A stretch of 64,000 nucleotides of DNA, from NCBI GenBank assembly GCA_922989275.2, contig OV277863.1, forward strand, positions 19,372,001-19,436,000, in the 5' to 3' direction. The notes below the pieces were generated by a model that saw nothing but the letters and a program-made list of their open reading frames with translations, had not been told where the DNA came from and searched no databases. A program made the position numbers and the translations under genes. The first letter of the stretch is position 1. Every line of letters starts with the position of its first letter. This document shows positions 9,364-21,452 of this stretch, in pieces. The stretch is from Gari tellinella. Taxonomy: Eukaryota > Mollusca > Bivalvia > Cardiida > Psammobiidae.

Positions 9364-11220
9364 TAACAAGATAGATGACGCATTAACCCATCCACTGCCT
9401 TACTCCGAGTATAAAGGTTACTTGCAAACAATGTGGATCCTGTTCAGTATCAAAACCGATAGCATTATATATCATTGATTTAGTATTAACTCTTTGCAAA
9501 CAAAACGATTTTGAAAATATACCTTTTTTTCACTGTTTAACACGTTTATATATTCAAGAATCTTGACAAAAAAGCTATTCAGTTGAAAGATTGTATATAT
9601 ACAAGTATAACAACGGTAAAGTCATATATGCACTTGTATTAAGCGACCTTACAAAAACACGATGAATAAAAGTTTAAGGCTACAAAATCAGTAAGCAGAA
9701 AGTTCCTGCCAGTCCCCTCTTCTAAAATGATATCCTGCATTAAGTTGCCACTTATCATTAATTCATTGATCTCTGAAACTTTAAATGTACGCCTAGTCCA
9801 GATTTTACTATTTATGGTAGTTTTTGGTTCAACAGGTTTAAAGAAGCCAAGTTTCTTCAAAGAGTCGCCGCAGTTTAATATGTCTAGAAGTGTTTTGCCA
9901 AAAGCTTCATTTGTCCTGACACAGTTACATCCACTGCAAACCATTCGGGACCAGCTCAGGCGCATATTGTTAAAATTTCCAATGAGCTGTCATGTTTTTA
10001 CAGATTTGTTTGCGATCATTCAAATATTGTTAAACATACGACGTTATAAGAAATTGCATTAAAATCAATCTGTACATGTACTTTTGTATCAAGAAACATA
10101 AACATAAAAAAAACTGTAAACAAATACATATTTATAACAATCGATGTATACGTCTTAACCTTTAGCGGGGAGGTGGTGGTTTTGTAATTACTGTTACAAA
10201 AATGTTTTTTCCATATTATGGCTCCCAGTAATTCGGGAGTCTTATCTGGTACCAAGTTCTCAGACTCTCATTCGTCGTCTGGGATATGTACTTTGGAATG
10301 CACATACTATTACAAGTGACAGTCATAAAGCAGACGATGAAACGATACAAACTGCTACACTAAACTGTATACATTTACATTCATTGACATGTCAAAGTAA
10401 CATAGGTAAATTTTGGGTCATAATGACTAAGCCGTGCTTGCTAAGCAATACTTCACTTTTCATAAACAGTTTGGATCAAGTCCAGACACAGAGTTACCCG
10501 GTATCTGATAAGGACATAAACTGCTTTCCATTTATAAATGTTTCTCTGAGTCAAAGATGTGTCTAAAATTTAATTTTTGCAAAACAAATAAGCTCAAACC
10601 ACAATTTCTGGGCGGTATTCTACCAGGAAAAGCGTTAACTAGGACATCAAAAGTATCAATTCAGCAATGTCATACAGTCTATATACTAGTAGTGGGTAAT
10701 CAATTATGTTACTATTCTTGCTTACTTTGGGTAATTAATTATTACATATCATTTGTCTCGCCTTTGGTTGATATATCGTAACAAATATCGTAAATATTAA
10801 ACTATAACCTTTTCAGTGTCAATGAAACATTTTTATGTGCTTAAAGCTGGTTGCCTGTTTTTCATTTTCCAGAACTTTAGGTTCTGTGTGTTAACTAAAA
10901 TAACATCCAAACATGTGGTAAGTTGTTATGATTCTGACCAGACGCCCAGTTACTCGGCGTCCGGTTGATCTGAATCAAAAAAATTTGCAACCACCAATAT
11001 GATCGCATTTGACATTGGTGACTGTATAGATTTCATTATCAATCGTCCCCTGACTTTTTTTACATATATTAGCCCTGCTCTTGTACTCTAAAATCAGGGT
11101 TATTCGAACACCGAAACATTGCCTAAATATTTCAACGAACTCTTCCTACGGGTTTGCTAGAAGAAGAGTTCATTATTAGTACACAAATATGATTATAGGA
11201 CACTGCAGTGTTTGTACATA
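9364..11220. other. Gene A intron, no exon recognised
   Basis: Contains decayed hairpin I remnants near 9430 and 10920 (for example GACGCCCAGTTACTCGGCGTC). Overlapping open frames on both strands at 9639-10062 show no recognisable motif. Otherwise AT-rich. Confidence 0.5.
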
Positions 11221-11466
11221 CAGCGGAGAATCTGTTATTCTTCCCCGTTTAAACGCAAACGTACGCAAACGCAAAACACTAAAACGTAGAAAAGTACAAC
11301 TTTTTGACAATTCTGATAATTCATGTTTATCTTGGTGGCAAACAGTTTGGAGCCTGATCAGACGCCGGGTTACCCGGCGTCTGATCTGGCTCCAAACTGT
11401 TTGCAGTGCAAATAAAAGTTTTAGCGTAAACGCGTTTATTGGGAAAGAATAATGTTTTCTCCACTG
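11221..11466 (+). mobile_element. Family A MITE
   Basis: TA-flanked; ends CAGCGGAGAATCTGTTATTC and AATGTTTTCTCCACTG. The hairpin is intact. Confidence 0.9.
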
Positions 11467-12235
11467 TACAGTTGATCATTTCGTATGCAGTAGTAAACAG
11501 TACAGAACATCAACTCCAGTTTCCAATTAAGTCTGGTCCATTCTTAAATATTTAACAAAATAAGTAAAAAGACAACATTGCAGAACATGACCAGAGAGAT
11601 CCTACAGGAGCCATCTGATCAGGTATAACACTGTTTACACAGGACTCTCTACTAGCACACTGTTGGTAAATGACGCATTGACACGTTGCTAGGGGCTGTT
11701 TTGTTAACATGGAAAATGGAAAGCATAATGTCTTTAAATTAGTTGTAATAACAGAATTGTACTGTACTAGAGAAATGCTTTTAAATAAAACGTGATCCTT
11801 TAACCGTCACTGACAGGTATACGCATCCTTTACAAACAGTGTGCCTTCGAAGATTGCACTTGTCTTGTACAAACAGTGTTGGTCCTAATCAGAGGGCTCC
11901 TTCAGGAATCCTTTGACAAGGGTCTACATTTTTTGTTTTCAAAAATATTTAAAAACAAAACCAACAACCATAGAAAAAATGGAGTATTGGATTTTCATTG
12001 GAAATTGGAATTGTCAATTTATGTAAGCTAAGAGACTACTAAATGAAGTAATATGGAAATCTCTAAAACAGGTATTTACTTAAAGTAGAAATACTACAGA
12101 ATACTCTTATTATTTATACATGAATATTGCATCAAACAACCACTTGTAATTCTAGACTATATACAAAATGGCATACATCTTTTATATTGTCGGGTTGTTG
12201 ATAATATCCTACGCCGACCACACAATGTTACTTAA

Positions 12236-12454
12236 CCCATTTTTACCAAGTGGATTATTCCATGTTTATATATTGGATTAGTCCAGTTTTTATCAAAGGG
12301 ATGCCTGGTCAAAATTTTCAATTTCATTTGGTTTTATATTGAAATTCCTATCAGCAAACAGTGTAGACTCTAATCAGACGCCGCATAATGCGGCGTCTGA
12401 TCAGAGTCTACACTGTTTGCTTATATCCCATATGGGGTCGTGGGCACAAATGGG
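12236..12454. mobile_element. Family D MITE, CCCATTTTTACC copy
   Basis: TTAA on both sides. Same subfamily as 6331-6548, with a hairpin differing by one base in the left arm (ACTCTAATCAGACG). Confidence 0.88.
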
Positions 12455-12631
12455 TTAATACTCTAACCGCTGCTACATCACTATTGTGTTAATGTGTTAT
12501 TTGTAGAAAGTCTAAGTGGTAAGTCTTTAGTAAGAATTATTACCCAATGTATGTAATTGAACATATTGAAAGCTTATTAGTTGAAAGCTTAACCTATGAT
12601 GTCGAGTAGAAATAACCATCCAACAGTTTAA

Positions 12632-12813
12632 CCCTTTCACTTTCAATGACGCATTTGCAAACAGTTTTGATCCTGATCAGACGCCGCGTTACGCGGCAAA
12701 CCTGTTTGACACTCGTTTCGAAATTTCGTCAGTCATATTGCCTTATATCTAACTTTGAAACGATATTGCAGACAACAATATTAAAGCAGACGACAATATG
12801 GCGGTGTACGGGT
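12632..12813. mobile_element. Family D MITE with deletion in the right hairpin arm
   Basis: TTAA on the left, left end CCCTTTCACTTTC. The hairpin reads GATCAGACGCCGCGTTACG, then jumps from CGCGG directly to CAAACCTGTTTG, so the outer part of the right arm is gone. The right end is weak. Confidence 0.65.
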
Positions 12814-12982
12814 AAAAAGCTCACGATAATTTTGACAATGAAAAGGTAAAAATAACTATTGCCCTCTAATCAAGTTGACGCCTAATGGAACCCGAAAACG
12901 AGCCAATAGTATCGTCTTCTGGTTACTCATTAGGCACTGTTTATCGTTGAAGAGCAAAAGTCTGATAACACGAAGTAATTGT

Positions 12983-13512
12983 AAGTAAATAAATAGAGGA
13001 TAACTGTTTTTTTCAGTGTAAGATCGAAATTTAATCCATTGAGTGAACATCAGACGTTATATTTTCACGAGTGGCGAAGCCACGAGTGAAAATATAACGG
13101 TCTGATGTTCACGAAATGGATTAAATTCGATCTTACACTGAAAAAACACAGTTATTCTATTTATTTATGCTTTTAAGCCACTTTTTAAACGAAATTGTTT
13201 AAAAATTGAAAGCGAACGTACACTATTTATCCCGTGTTGAGCCCCACGTTTTATGTCGAACACATGCGCGTGACAGTTGGCGGTATAATGACGTCACTCG
13301 TTGCTCCCGAGTTTGGATTCGTGCTCTTCCGGTAAGTAGTTCGCGACAAATCGGACTGCCGGAATTTAACGATAAGACACGATTGACTACGATTCTTGGG
13401 GAGCCCTACGGGGAAAATTCATAATAAAAAGCGATTGGTGATAATCCACTGCAGTGGATTACCAAGTGATCATCCACTGTTATTTCGTGGTAATCCACCG
13501 AAAAGCATAAAT
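12983..13512. mobile_element. Palindromic MITE family G with a 181-base near-perfect palindrome
   Basis: 12987-13167 is symmetric about 13077: outer sequence AAATAGAGGATAACTG, then TTTTCAGTGTAAGATCGAA, ACATCAGACGTTATATTTTC, and the centre GTGGCGAAGCCAC. The right part contains TGACGTCACTCG and a smaller palindrome, TAATCCACTGCAGTGGATTA, with a tail reading GTAATCCACCGAAAAGC. A second, inverted copy is at 57176-57722. Confidence 0.75.
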
Positions 13513-13679
13513 AAACGTTGACAATAAAAGCAGATTTGGAGCTTCTCGTAGAAAACAAGCAACAAAAGAAAAATAAAACTGCCATTTTTCTCATAGAGTA
13601 CAGTTCGTTATAACATTCATAATCATTCAGTCTCGGAAAATTGGTATTGGCCACAACAGTCAACTATTGACTTCGACTC

Positions 13680-15155
13680 CAAATTTATAATTACCAACAT
13701 TCTCAATGCGCTTAGTATTCGTCATGTTGTCAGAGTTGTACAACGACGTTACTTAATATGTTTTAGTTTGATACACAACAAAAGTAAAACAAAAAAGTTT
13801 TTTTTTAATTAAGCAGTCGTTTTTAGTAAGAATAGGTTTAATTAATTGGACAAACCAAAGCATATAGTGACTAAATAAGTTTTATTTTTCAATAAAATAT
13901 GAGATGTGTAATAAATCAGATAACTCTTGTCTCCCACACAACTCAATTATGTCACATAAATGACCTTAATTTGTCCTACTAGATTTGTAAGTGACATTAA
14001 TTTGGACCATAAACCATTTATCACGTGTTTAATGTGTTTTATGTTTAACATGACAGGTCGGGGATAGAAATTAATATCCTAGATTGACAGACTGCATGAA
14101 AAAAGAATAGACTACATTACATTTTCATAGCTTAAGACAACTGCAATAAACGTTCGGCAATAACAACCCATCACACTTAGTGGTGTAAAAGACAGGTGAC
14201 TGCTTAAAGCAAGACAAGAAATAAGCAGATATTTGAAACTTTGAAACTAAACGTCTATTTTTACAATCGATACATTCAATGGCGTTGTACATTGAGATAA
14301 AATCAAATAAATTAAATATAGAAAACAGAATAGGAGAGATGAAACGCTATAAAAATTGGTACATGTTATATACAATATAAAAAGCTTTAAATTTATTTCC
14401 ATAAAAAAGAATATGACACTTTAATTCAGATTCTTTACATGTATACAATTAAAATACACAGGCGGTTACTAGGTTTCTTTAAGATAATGAGTAAATGTGG
14501 CTAAAACAATGCGTATTAAGCCTTTTCTTGAATAATTCTACATTGTCTGCGTGTTTTATTTCGCTTAAAAGATCATTTCAAAGATTTTGCCCAATTCATT
14601 GTATGTGTTTTCTACCTAACTTCGATATTGCTTGAAACTTTCTGTTTTGCATTATTCTTTCATAACCATCCTTAAATTACCGACAAAAAACCATCTTTCG
14701 AGTGATTGAAGTAGTTACTACACGTATTGTTCTCAGGACACGTGGAAGATCGAATTTCGTAGTCTGCCTTTATACTGTATCTATAGTTCGGAATTTAGGT
14801 AACTGGACATAAAGAAGACTTATACGGGTGTCAAACAGACTGGGTCCTAATCAGACACGTCACGTGATGTCTGATCGGGATCCAAAGTGTTTGATGCTCA
14901 TTTCAATATCTACGAAGTCAAAATTCCTAAATCTTAAATTTGAGAAATAAAAGCAGACGACAATTGTTTGCTTTGTCAATTACGCCAACACTAATTTGCA
15001 AATATTTTTGATCTTGGTCAGACGCCGCGTAATGCAGCCTCTCACCAGGCTCCAAATGTGAACACTCATATCTATGTTTGTTTACAAAAAAGCATAACAT
15101 TCCAATTGTTTATGATAAAAGCAGACTAATTATTGAAGCAAACGGTGTTATGGCA
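13680..15155. other. Gene A intron, AT-rich, no exon recognised
   Basis: Mostly AT-rich unique-looking DNA. Decayed hairpin I copies occur near 14830-14895 (CAAACAGACTGGGTCCTAAT) and 15000-15055. Nothing else supportable. Confidence 0.5.
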
Positions 15156-15159
15156 TTAA

Positions 15160-15401
15160 CTCTTTCCTCCCTGAAACATCAAATGGACAATCCCAGTTTC
15201 CTTTTTAGTCTAGTCCATTTCTGACTTTTAAGGGTTGTTTTTGTCATTGTTTTGCATTATGACAAACAGTGAATACCCAGATCAGAGGGCTCCGTAAGGA
15301 GCCCTCTGATCTGGGTATTCACTGTTTGCATAGGACAAGTGCACTTTTCATATGTACACTGTTTGAAAAAACGCCCATAATCGGGACTAGGGTTCAAAGG
15401 G
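15160..15401. mobile_element. Family D MITE, CTCTTTCCTCCC subfamily
   Basis: TTAA on both sides. The palindrome is perfect: arms CAAACAGTGAATACCCAGAT and ATCTGGGTATTCACTGTTTG around AGAGGGCTCCGTAAGGAG. Sister copy at 23561. Confidence 0.9.
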
Positions 15402-15426
15402 TTAACTGAGATAGATGAGTTATTAA

Positions 15427-15662
15427 CCCTTTCATGATCAAAATATTCAGAAACTTGTTACCCCTTCGCATCTTTATTGTCGTCTGTTTCATTATTGTTG
15501 TCTGCAAGACACATTTCAAAGTTAGATTTAAGATTGTATGACTCAATTAATATCGATGAGAGTGTCAAACAGTTTGGGTCTTGATCGGACGCCGCGTTAC
15601 GCGGAGTCTGATCAGGACTTCCAAACTGTGTACAAAGGCGCTTTACCTTGAGAGTGAAAGGG
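15427..15662. mobile_element. Family D MITE, CCCTTTCATGATC subfamily
   Basis: TTAA on both sides; right end TTGAGAGTGAAAGGG. The hairpin has arms CAAACAGTTTGGGTCTTGAT and TCAGGACTTCCAAACTGTG. Confidence 0.85.
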
Positions 15663-15780
15663 TTAAGTAATAATGGCAGTGAAAAGGCTCAACTGCGCTA
15701 CTGAGGGTCATGTTCCAACTACAAACTGCTTGCATTGGCCATGTCTATGTGTTTTTGGGTAACAAACATACATCCTTTAA

Positions 15781-16025
15781 CCCTTTACCCCATAGAAGCG
15801 ACTTTTAGCGAATATGATTTATACCTCCGCTGAAGAAAATAGTTCCAATTTAATCAGTCATGAATATATATTATAGGGAATTTTTTCTACATATTCTAGC
15901 ACAGGATAGCTTAAAGCAGGCTGAAAGTAAAGCAGAATGCGCCTTAAGCGCATTCTGCTTTACTTTCAACCTGCTTTAAGTAGTAACCTATTTTCAATTC
16001 TAGAAATAGGCTATCAGGTAAAGGG
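15781..16025. mobile_element. Family C MITE (TTAA-flanked, piggyBac-like) carrying hairpin II
   Basis: TTAA on both sides; ends CCCTTTACCCCATAGAAGCG and CTATCAGGTAAAGGG. The hairpin pairs AGCTTAAAGCAGGCTGAAAG and TAAAGCAGAATGCGCC with their complements around TTAA. The overall arm plan matches hairpin II of the TA-flanked family B. Confidence 0.9.
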
Positions 16026-16039
16026 TTAACAATTTTTAT

Positions 16040-16600
16040 TTTTTAACAATGTAACTCTCATCAATAAAAATTCACACAAACTCCTCTGCATAGAGTTGTT
16101 GTAAGTTGCTGTTGTTGGCGTACCTGTGCTCAACACTCACAGGACAGCTTGGTACAGACATTATTGTCTGTCAAGTTGGAGGATTACGTGCATAGCTGTT
16201 TTCAATTACCTCGCCATGCAGGCAGCCAAGCTCCGTCTTCAGAGGATTTTAAATACCCAATAAAGGGTATAGAGCTGCTATTGAATGAGATGAACCATAT
16301 TGGCGCACTCCACTAAACCAGGCCAGTAACAGAGCTGAACATCGCTTCCCATGAGCAACTCCATTCTGACAAAGTAAAACTTTAAGGGTGCTTGATCTCG
16401 CATAATCCCTAAAGATGAGTTGAGATCGGTTCTCTCTGCTCCAAAGGATAACAACTTTTTTCTATTGGCCCCACTGGTTTGATTTCTTACCTATTGTGTT
16501 AGTGTGAAGCAACTGAACACTGTACAATGCCCAGTGAAACACACAACTAAGGTAAGAACTTCAGCCAAGGGCCGAATGTAGTAAGTCTATATGTGCTTTG
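16040..16600. other. Unassigned, more GC-balanced stretch
   Basis: No coding exon in the gene A phase pattern. Possible splice-like sites (TTAATTACCTCGCC on the minus strand, ACTAAGGTAAGAAC on the plus strand) are not supported by an open frame. It may be an old repeat. Confidence 0.3.
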
Positions 16601-16618
16601 ATATACATATACAAAATA

Positions 16619-16808
16619 CAGCAAAACCTCTCTATTATGACCACTAAAATGAAGACTAGTGGGTTACAGAAAATATAGATGACAGTCTAAAGCAAGGTGC
16701 CGGTTAAATGTATCTTTGTGTTTAATTGTCACCTTGTTTAAGCCATCACCTGCCTTAAATACCTAATAATCATACTGATATAATGGTGGTAATAAAGAGG
16801 TTCTACTG
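16619..16808. mobile_element. Family B MITE, decayed hairpin
   Basis: Ends CAGCAAAACCTCTCTATTAT and TAAAGAGGTTCTACTG. Remains of arms read AAAGCAAGGTGCCGG and TTGTCACCTTGTTTAAG. Confidence 0.75.
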
Positions 16809-16829
16809 CATGTTTATTGACAGGTCAAA

Positions 16830-18000
16830 CATGTAAAACAAATTGTCCGTGTTTACCATTTTGCCGGTCTAGTGTGTGTTATTTGGCAATGGTCTATCTT
16901 TTGGTGAGTATGTACTTTAAGGCTACTATATTATCTTTCTTTGAAAAGCCGAGCTGTCAAATAAGTGTTAAACTACCATTAAAAGTATTTTAAAAAGTAA
17001 AAACCTTACAGAACATTAGTATAACTGTCCTAATGCATACGACAAGTGGGTATTTACAAATAGATATACATGTATCAGTGAAAAACATGTCTATGGCTGG
17101 TATGCTTGGTGAATTCTACCATAAGGACAGACAAATAGCGATGAAGTGACTGCAAGGCTAATGTGTGTTTTATGTCCTTGTTACCACAGCACATAATTGT
17201 CAATTACTAAGTGACTTAGGATAACTACATTGTACGCTGTCAACTGACATATCACTGATTTTTTTGTCAACAGTGACTACAGTGCAATATTTCTTGAGCC
17301 TCCAGACAGTAATGAAATAATGTGTTATTTAAAGGAAGGTGGTTGCATATTACATAAGACGCAATATACAAAAGCTTCTAAATTAGCTTCTAAGTAATAA
17401 TTTTGTCCAACAATGTTTGCTATGTGTATTAATCAGTTTCTCAATAAAACCACATTATCTCATCTTTACGGAGTCCTATGCCCGCTTCATGTAAGTGGCA
17501 TTACCAGTATGGTGACCATTAAGACCTTTTATCTTAAAACAGAATGCGGTGCTAACCATTGCGAGAAGACTAGTGATGGTATTCATTTTAGTGGCGGTCA
17601 ACAGACATTTGCCAAAAACACACATCAAAAGATAAACAATACCGTAACATTATGATGGTATCTTGATTTTAGCTCTGAAGACATTTTAAACGCCACATGA
17701 TAATAAATTACACACAAACGTTTCATTCGTACAATGGAATTCCGGTTCAATAGCATTTCTAAGTAATTATACACTTTTGGATGTTTTTTATTTGACAGAT
17801 AATGTGAGGTGTCCCCAGACATGTTGTAACATTAATAGACAATGTGTGATGGACACTGATGAGTGACATAGTAGACCTGTTCAAAGCATAGTAATGTTAG
17901 TCTGTTTTCAGAGATCTAGGGTCTGTTATTTTAATAGACTTAACTGTTGTTGTAGACTGACAGTGTATACCTGTTTATAGCATAAGTAGCTTGGTCTATT
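16830..18000. other. Gene A intron, no feature recognised
   Basis: AT-rich unique-looking DNA. An open frame at 17413-17655 has no recognisable domain or splice support. Confidence 0.4.
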
Positions 18001-18009
18001 TTAATCAGT

Positions 18010-18290
18010 TACCCCATATAAACATAGTTTTTATATTCCTTTATTGACGAACATAGTTCATACAGTCATGAATATGTACCATGCGGAATAGTGTCTACAT
18101 TCTAACAGATGGTAGCTTAAAACTGGCTGAAAGTAATACATAATTCGCCTTCTAATTTACCTACAACCTGCTTAAAGTGGTCAACTATCTTAAATACGAG
18201 AAACAGGCGCTTTCTGCTTTACCTGCAACCTGCTTTAAGGGGTAACCTATCTTCAATACTAGAAACAGGCTATAGTGTCAAGATTTAAGA
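18010..18290. mobile_element. Family C MITE remnant
   Basis: Recognisable pieces: AGTCATGAATATGTACC, GGTAGCTTAAAACTGGCTGA, then GCGCTTTCTGCTTTACCTG and TAGAAACAGGCTA. Ends are degraded. Confidence 0.55.
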
Positions 18291-18569
18291 AGTATGATTA
18301 TGATATGTAGCTGTAATAGACTAGTCTGCAGTTAAAAATGATAGTGTATACCTGTTTGTACATTTGTAGTTGTAATAGACAAACACTTCTTGATTAGTGA
18401 CCTGGGTGCTCTTAGTAACGCGGCAATAATATAAAAAAAATCATGAAGGTTTTCGTGTAAAATATAATTCGGTTTTGGTTTTTGTATTTATTCTTGCCCA
18501 TTTAAACGAAACGCAAACGAAATTATTATGAAATGTTATTCTGACAATTATTTCTGAAAAAAGTGTTAA

Positions 18570-18910
18570 CTCATTCACTGCCTTACTCCTATTGGATCTA
18601 CATTGGTTATTTACAAACAGTTTTGACATTGACCAGACGCCGCGTAACGCGACACCTTATCAGTATCCAAACTGTTTGACACTCATTACGGTATTATTGT
18701 AGTCATTTTTCTTGATCCATATTGGTTCAATTTACATAAATAACTACCTGTAGTTGACCATATTGAAAATGGGTCTACAATCCACAATAATAAAGTACCT
18801 AGTATTACCTGTGTATTATTATTATTATTCTCATAATTTACATAAAATTAAATTTGAGAAATGCAGAAAACAATTGTTTAAAGCAGATGATGTATTGGCA
18901 GTGAAGGGGT
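18570..18910. mobile_element. Family D MITE, diverged
   Basis: TTAA on both sides; ends CTCATTCACTGCC and GGCAGTGAAGGGGT. The hairpin left arm is CAAACAGTTTTGACATTGAC; the right arm is partly mutated. Confidence 0.7.
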
Positions 18911-19363
18911 TTAAACAAATTAGAGTATGACTTGATGCTGAAATACTCGACCTTTTATCTGGCTTTAAACTGTTTACAATGGAGATCAGTAATTGGTATC
19001 AGTAAATAGACAAACCGTGCCTATATGTTAAAGACACCAAGACATGCATAGTATGGTGTAAGTTTATGTTACATTTATGTTACATTTGTCATATTTGGTT
19101 ATAACTAACTAATTCGTTAGTAACAGTTTAGGGTATGTAGCAAACGACAAAGAACTTCAGATATGAGTGATACATTGTATACCTTTTCTCGGACGAAGCA
19201 CCACACTCATTTAAAGTTTGCTCCCATTCCAAAATTTTACGAACCCGATTGTTCAATAGGAAGGGTTGTTATGAAGGAGATATGGATACTCTAGTCTATA
19301 TTTTACTATGTTGTTTCTATAACTGGACTACGTGTTAGTGCATTCAAGGTCATGCGGGTATAC

Positions 19364-19522
19364 CTAGCTGATACATTGACTTCTCATCGTCCGCGGGCAG
19401 GCACAAGCGCCTACATCCTGAGCTACAGCACTTGTTACGACCCGGACAATCAAAGTCACTGTTGCAAAAGCTTACACACCGGCCATACGGAATCGATGTG
19501 GGACAAGTGCCAGTTTTCCTGC
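19364..19522 (-). CDS. Gene A, WAP (four-disulfide core) domain exon
   Basis: 159-base minus-strand exon, phase 1-1, acceptor CTTATGATAG, donor GTATACCC. It encodes a whey acidic protein domain: GTCPTSIPYGRC, VSFCNSDFDCPG, KCCSSGCRRLCLP, with eight cysteines in the order C, C, C, C, CC, C, C expected of the family. A short acidic tail (ADDEKSMYQL) follows. WAP domains occur in secreted protease inhibitors and in mollusc shell proteins such as perlwapin. It joins in phase to the signal-peptide exon at 21.5 kb, giving a junction R-G-R-K-T-G. Domain identity is confident; inhibitory activity is not implied. Confidence 0.88.
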
Positions 19523-19682
19523 CTATCATAAGCACAAACAGTTATATAGGGCCGAAACTTTTTTTTTATTTCGTTCTGCATTTAACTTTCATCTTTATTT
19601 ATAGACTACAAGTTCATATTAGTTTGAATGTCAGCAGTACAGATGCTTAACATTAGCAAGGGTGCCTTTTACCGATTGACAC

Positions 19683-20213
19683 AATGGAGAAAACGTTATT
19701 ATTTCCAATTTAAACGAAACGCAAAAGCAGTGCAATGAAATATAGAACATGTCAACATTTCTTAACCCTTTCCCCAATAGAAGCGCCTTTTAGCGGATAT
19801 GATTTATTCATCCGCTGAAGAAAATAGTTCCAATTTAATCAGCAATGAATATGTATTATAGGGAATATTTTCTATTAAATAGCACATGATAGCTTAAAGA
19901 AGGCTGAAAGTAAAGCAGAATGCGCCCTAAGGCGCATTCTGCTTTACTTTCAACCTGCTTTAAGTAGTCACCTATCTTAAGTACTAGAAATAGGCTATCA
20001 GGTAAAGGGTTAACTGTACATTTTAAATCATATAAACGTTCTTCTTCTTCTTAATGTGTGACAGATTATTCATTTTCATGCCAGTTGCAAGCAGTTTGGA
20101 ATCTGGTCAGACGCCGGATTACGAGGCGTCTGATTTGGTTGTTAACTTTTTGTAATGGGCATTATGTTTTAGTAGAAACGTGTTAATTGGAAAACAATAT
20201 TCTCTGCGTTACA
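19683..20213 (+). mobile_element. Family A MITE interrupted by a family C MITE
   Basis: Left part 19683-19761 starts CAATGGAGAAAACGTTATTA. The right part resumes after 20013 and contains hairpin I (GCAGTTTGGAATCTGGTCAG...) and GTAGAAACGTGTTAATTGG. The 244-base insert is the family C copy listed next, so the family A copy is the older insertion. Confidence 0.75.
19766..20009. mobile_element. Family C MITE nested in a family A MITE
   Basis: TTAA on both sides; ends CCCTTTCCCCAATAGAAGCG and TATCAGGTAAAGGG. Hairpin II is complete with centre GCGCCCTAAGGCGC. Confidence 0.9.
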
Positions 20214-20844
20214 TAAAGCCTTATTAGATGATTCATACAACAAACGTCCCTGTTACAGAAGCTTACATATCAGGACTCATGGCCAGTTTTCTTTCCTAAT
20301 ATGAGTACAATAAACTATAATGGGGAAACGTTAATACATGTGTTACCAATTAAAAAACAGAATGGAGTGATATAAATGAGAAAGTTACAGTTTAATAAGA
20401 AACATACGTATAATTCGGTTTTTTGTATATCTGCGTGTCAGGCAGTTTTGAAACATGACCAGACGCCATGTTACTCGTCGTCTGATCTGATTTCAAAATG
20501 TTTGCTTTGACATTAGTCGTTTGAGTCCACACGCATTTGTTCGGAATTAATAATGATAAGGGATAATATATTTGGCATAAAATGTGTAATCCTATTGCTC
20601 AGAACGTTGATAACACAATGAGTCTTCGTATTACTACAGCTCCAAAGAATGCACACTTTCAATTTAAAAGACAGTTAAATATGTCCACTTGATAAAGAAC
20701 AGAACACTCTCTTAAATTAAAACCACTGCTAAATACACGACATAAGTATTAAAAAGCCTCCTATATGATTTTTTCTGAATTACATTTGTCATGCATCAAT
20801 ACGCCAATTCAACTAAGACATAACGATACTTCACACCGCCTTAA

Positions 20845-21088
20845 CCCTTTCCCCAATAGAAGCGCCTTTTAGCGGATATGATATATTCATCCCCTGAAGA
20901 AAATAGTTCCAATTTAATCGGCAATGAATATGTATTATAGGGAATATTTTCTATATTATAGCACATGATAGCTTAAAGCAGGCTGAAAGTAAAGCAGAAT
21001 GCGCCCTAAGGCGCATTCTGCTTTACTTTCAACCTGCTTTAAGTAGTCACCTATCTTAAGTACTAGAAATAGGCTATCGGGTAAAGAG
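20845..21088. mobile_element. Family C MITE, close relative of the 19766 copy
   Basis: TTAA on both sides; the sequence is nearly the same as 19766-20009 over its whole length, including the perfect hairpin. This implies recent activity. Confidence 0.9.
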
Positions 21089-21283
21089 TTAATCTACAGA
21101 CATATCGCTAATTAATGCAATGCAAAAGTAATGCATTAAACATGACACGTGAAGAAGCTTTCTGTGTATCCTTTGTCTTGCATTTAGCTGTCACCTTTGT
21201 TCATAAGAGACTGGCAGTTATATTCTCTTAAGTGGTCACATACACAGGCTTTATCAATACTGTATTTTGGATACACCATTTAG

Positions 21284-21421
21284 AATAATATAGTGGGAAT
21301 GATGTGATTCCCGTTTAAACGAAACAAAACGCAAAATGCGTTAGAATGTAAAAAATGACAACGTTTGAAAATTTAGTAGAATAGAAACGCGTTGATTGGA
21401 AAGAAATCTTCTCCACAATAC
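21284..21421 (+). mobile_element. Family A MITE remnant without hairpin
   Basis: TTCCCGTTTAAACGAAAC and TAGAAACGCGTTGATTGGAA remain. The central palindrome is absent. Confidence 0.5.
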
Positions 21422-21452
21422 GTAAAGCTTTATTGAAGGATATGTCACCTAC

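Noticed and set aside
9639..10062. Overlapping open frames of about 110 codons on both strands
   Set aside because: No domain, no splice support, and the sequence includes hairpin-like remnants. Probably chance.
16090..16215. Possible minus-strand exon with Cys residues ending GAGCACAG before GTACGCC
   Set aside because: Phase 1 contains a stop and other phases do not match gene A.
17413..17655. Open frame of 80 codons on the plus strand
   Set aside because: No recognisable motif, antisense to gene A, no splice signals.
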